A stretch of 64,000 nt of DNA from NCBI GenBank assembly GCA_963780805.1, contig CAWADP010000028.1:141614-205613 (forward strand), in the 5' to 3' direction. The translations under genes and the position numbers were made by a program. The stretch is from JASHVB01 sp963780805. Lineage in GTDB: Bacteria > Pseudomonadota > Alphaproteobacteria > Acetobacterales > Acetobacteraceae. Numbering within the stretch: the first letter of the stretch is position 1; every line of letters begins with the position of its first letter. The notes below the pieces were generated by a model that did no database searches, had not been told where the DNA came from, and saw only the letters and a list, made by a program, of their open reading frames with translations. Positions 62,297 to 64,000 of the stretch are shown here, piece after piece.

Positions 62297-63621
62297 GGCG
62301 ACGCCCAACAATTACCGCGTTAAGGCGGCCTGGGGGAAATGGTGTAATTCCACTCCGGGTGGAAGGCGTCACATTTGATATTTAGGCTGGCCATTTCCTG
62401 CTCACTGACCTTGATGCCCTTTGGGTAAGTCCGGGTGTCGAGCTCGCACCGCACCGTCAGGCCGGCCTTAGTCGTGGTGGCGGCGATGAGTTCGACAACC
62501 GCGAGTTGGCTGGTCAGTGGCGTTCCCCGCCAATTCTCGGTGATGTGGCAGAACAGCCGGTGTTCAATCTTGTTCCACTTCGATGTCCCCGGCGGGTAAT
62601 GGCAAACTTGCAGGGCCAGTCGGGTTTCGTCGGCCAGCTTTTGCAGTTCGACCTTGAACAGCCGCACGCGCGATCCGTTGGAACCGCCGCCATCCGCAGT
62701 GATCATGAGTTTGTCGGTGTCCGGATACCTCTCCCGGCCCATCAGGTGCAGCCAGCGGCGGATCGAGTTGACCGAGAATTGCGCCGTATCGTTGTCGATG
62801 CCCACGCTTACGCAGCCGGCATTGGCCGTGATATCATACACACCGTACGGCACGACCTTACCGAGTTCGGCGTCGACGAAGTTGATGTACCTTGACCTGC
62901 TCGGGGCAGCCTTTCGGCCGGTAGTCGCTGCCGGCGTTCTTGTAGGGGCCGATTGGCTCTTTCTTCTTCGTGTCAATCGAGATGACCGGCTTGCCGGCGG
63001 CCTGCATGGCGATCGCCGCGGTGTTGATATGCTCGAACTGCGCGTCCCGGTCGGGGTTGCGACTACTCTCCAAGGTCTTGCGATTTACCTGCCGGCGGTA
63101 TTGCAGCGCTGCCAGCAGTTTCGGGACGGTGCTCTTGCTGACCCGGTGCCCCATTGCGCACAGCGCCGCTGCCAGCTTCGCATGGCTCTTCGAAACCCAT
63201 CGCAGCAGCCGCATCGGGTCGCCCTTGGTCGCCGGTTCCAGCAACTGACGCAGGTCTTCCAGCAGTGTCGCATCCGTCTTCGTCAGTGCCGGCCGGCCGC
63301 TACCGGGCCGGCGTACTTCGCCCGACAGCGAGGCGGGATCGTCCAGGTCCTTCAGCCCGCGGCCGATGGTACTTCGTGCGACCCCTGTCGCCCGCGAAGA
63401 CGCGGCGATGCCGCCATAGCCCGCCGTTCGCGCTTCCGCCGCCGCGAACAGCCGACGTGCCCGCTCATTCAGGCCGCGACCAACCGCGGCAAACCGCTCG
63501 CGAATTGCTGCTGGGTCGACCATCTGCCGATTTTAACCGCTGCGTGTCCGCGCCGGAATCCACCCCGTTCGCACTCGCCCCTCTGCTCGCCCACCCGATT
63601 CGCTCATTGTTGGGCATCGCC
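62297..63621 (-). mobile_element. ISAzo13-like insertion sequence, complete
   Basis: 1325 bp. Terminal inverted repeats ggcgacgcccaacaat (left) and ggcgatgcccaacaat (right, read inward), flanked by a 3-bp direct repeat TTA (62294-62296 and 63622-63624). Deleting the IS and one TTA rejoins the interrupted DUF499 frame exactly (VGTGIGA-N-QRLSRDG). Confidence 0.88.
62320..63523 (-). CDS. ISAzo13-family transposase in two frames
   Basis: DDE transposase of about 400 residues. The 5' part (from 63523, MVDPAAIRERFAAVGRGLNE) reads to PEQVKVH in one frame. The 3' part (NFVDAELGKVVPYGVYDI, LMITADGGGSNGSRVRL, CHYPPGTSKWNKIEHRLF, stop at 62320) is one base off, with the shift at about 62884. Catalytic Asp/Asp/Glu candidates are in ISIDTKKKE, ITADGGGSN and NKIEHR. 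It is either a mutation or a frameshift-dependent product. Confidence 0.85.
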
Positions 63622-64000
63622 TTAGCGCCTATGCCGGTGCCCACCAGAACGTAACGCTGGGCGGGCTTCCAGGCACGCGCAATCGCTTCGCTCACCACCG
63701 CATCGGCACCCGCCAGCGACCGCGGATCAGACACCCCGGCCAGATGCCAGATCGCCAGCATGGTGTGGGTCTTACCGCCACCGAATGCGGTTTGCAGGCC
63801 GATCACCGGCTCGCCCCCGCTGCCGGCCAGGCGTTCGGCGGCGAGCGTCAGCACCTTCTTTATGCCTTCGGTCAGGAAGCTGATCCGAAAGAAATCGGCA
63901 GGGTTCAAGTACTCCGGCGCAGCGCGGCCGAGATCGACGGCGGTGAGGTCGGCGGCGAATTCGCTCTGCTTGAAGCGGTTTTCCAATACGTCGGGGTGTG
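63622..64000 (-). pseudogene. DUF499 ATPase, N-terminal part, runs off window and IS-split
   Basis: Open to the right edge (HPDV just before LENRFKQSEFAADL), so the true start is outside. Walker A-like GLQTAFGGGKTHTMLAIWHL is visible, and the frame is cut at VGTGIGA by the ISAzo13-like element. Continues at 62293 downward. This is the family signature region of DUF499. Confidence 0.88.

Overview
The window is GC-rich DNA of alphaproteobacterial character. Strong third-position GC produces long antisense open frames almost everywhere. The gene families (a formate dehydrogenase of the Methylobacterium FDH1 type, many LLM-class flavin oxidoreductases and SDRs, dipeptide-type ABC uptake, hyp genes) would suit a Rhodospirillales/Acetobacteraceae-like or methylotroph-like bacterium. 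That assignment is inference; there is no rRNA or tRNA marker.

Layout. 0-6 kb: the end of alanine dehydrogenase, a lipoprotein, a frameshifted LLM oxidoreductase, an aldo/keto reductase and a radical SAM-like protein. 6-18.5 kb: a formate dehydrogenase and molybdenum (or tungsten) cofactor block: fdhD, mobA, moeA and mobB, a fused FdsG-FdsB beta subunit, the FdsA catalytic subunit, a zinc alcohol dehydrogenase, a DUF364 protein, an SDR and an orphan molybdate-binding-like protein. 18.5-29 kb: two more LLM oxidoreductases, then a complete peptide/nickel-type ABC transporter with two tandem binding proteins, followed by an isochorismatase-like hydrolase. 30-37.5 kb: a tightly coupled hydrogenase-maturation operon, hypF-hypC-SIS-hypD-hypE-(36-codon hypA-like gene)-hypB, with a full-length hypA facing it. 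No hydrogenase structural genes lie in the window.

From 37.9 kb the window is mosaic accessory DNA. It holds a vapBC pair, an integrase beside the tail of a second integrase, and an aromatic-degradation pair (LigB-type dioxygenase and FAD monooxygenase). A junkyard follows with a truncated SDR, IS21-type istA/istB fragments, a LysR fragment and a nonsense-mutated small gene. Next come a cytochrome b/molybdopterin/PRC-barrel trio and a LysR-governed cluster of two paralogous alpha/beta hydrolases, an azoreductase and two NTF2-fold proteins. A recombinase-in-trio (RIT) element with perfect 31-bp inverted repeats abuts a decapitated IS91-type transposase and its tyrosine recombinase. A further integrase has truncated a DUF499 ATPase gene (a family often found in predicted anti-phage loci). 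That gene is also split by a complete ISAzo13-like element with a TTA target duplication, and it runs off the right edge.

The most interesting signals are: a miniature, translationally coupled HypA relic between hypE and hypB while a full hypA sits just downstream; a SIS-domain gene inside the hyp operon; recurrent in-frame 12/15/18/21-bp tandem repeats in coding DNA across the window; the RIT element; and the IS-split DUF499 gene, whose frame is restored exactly if the IS is removed.
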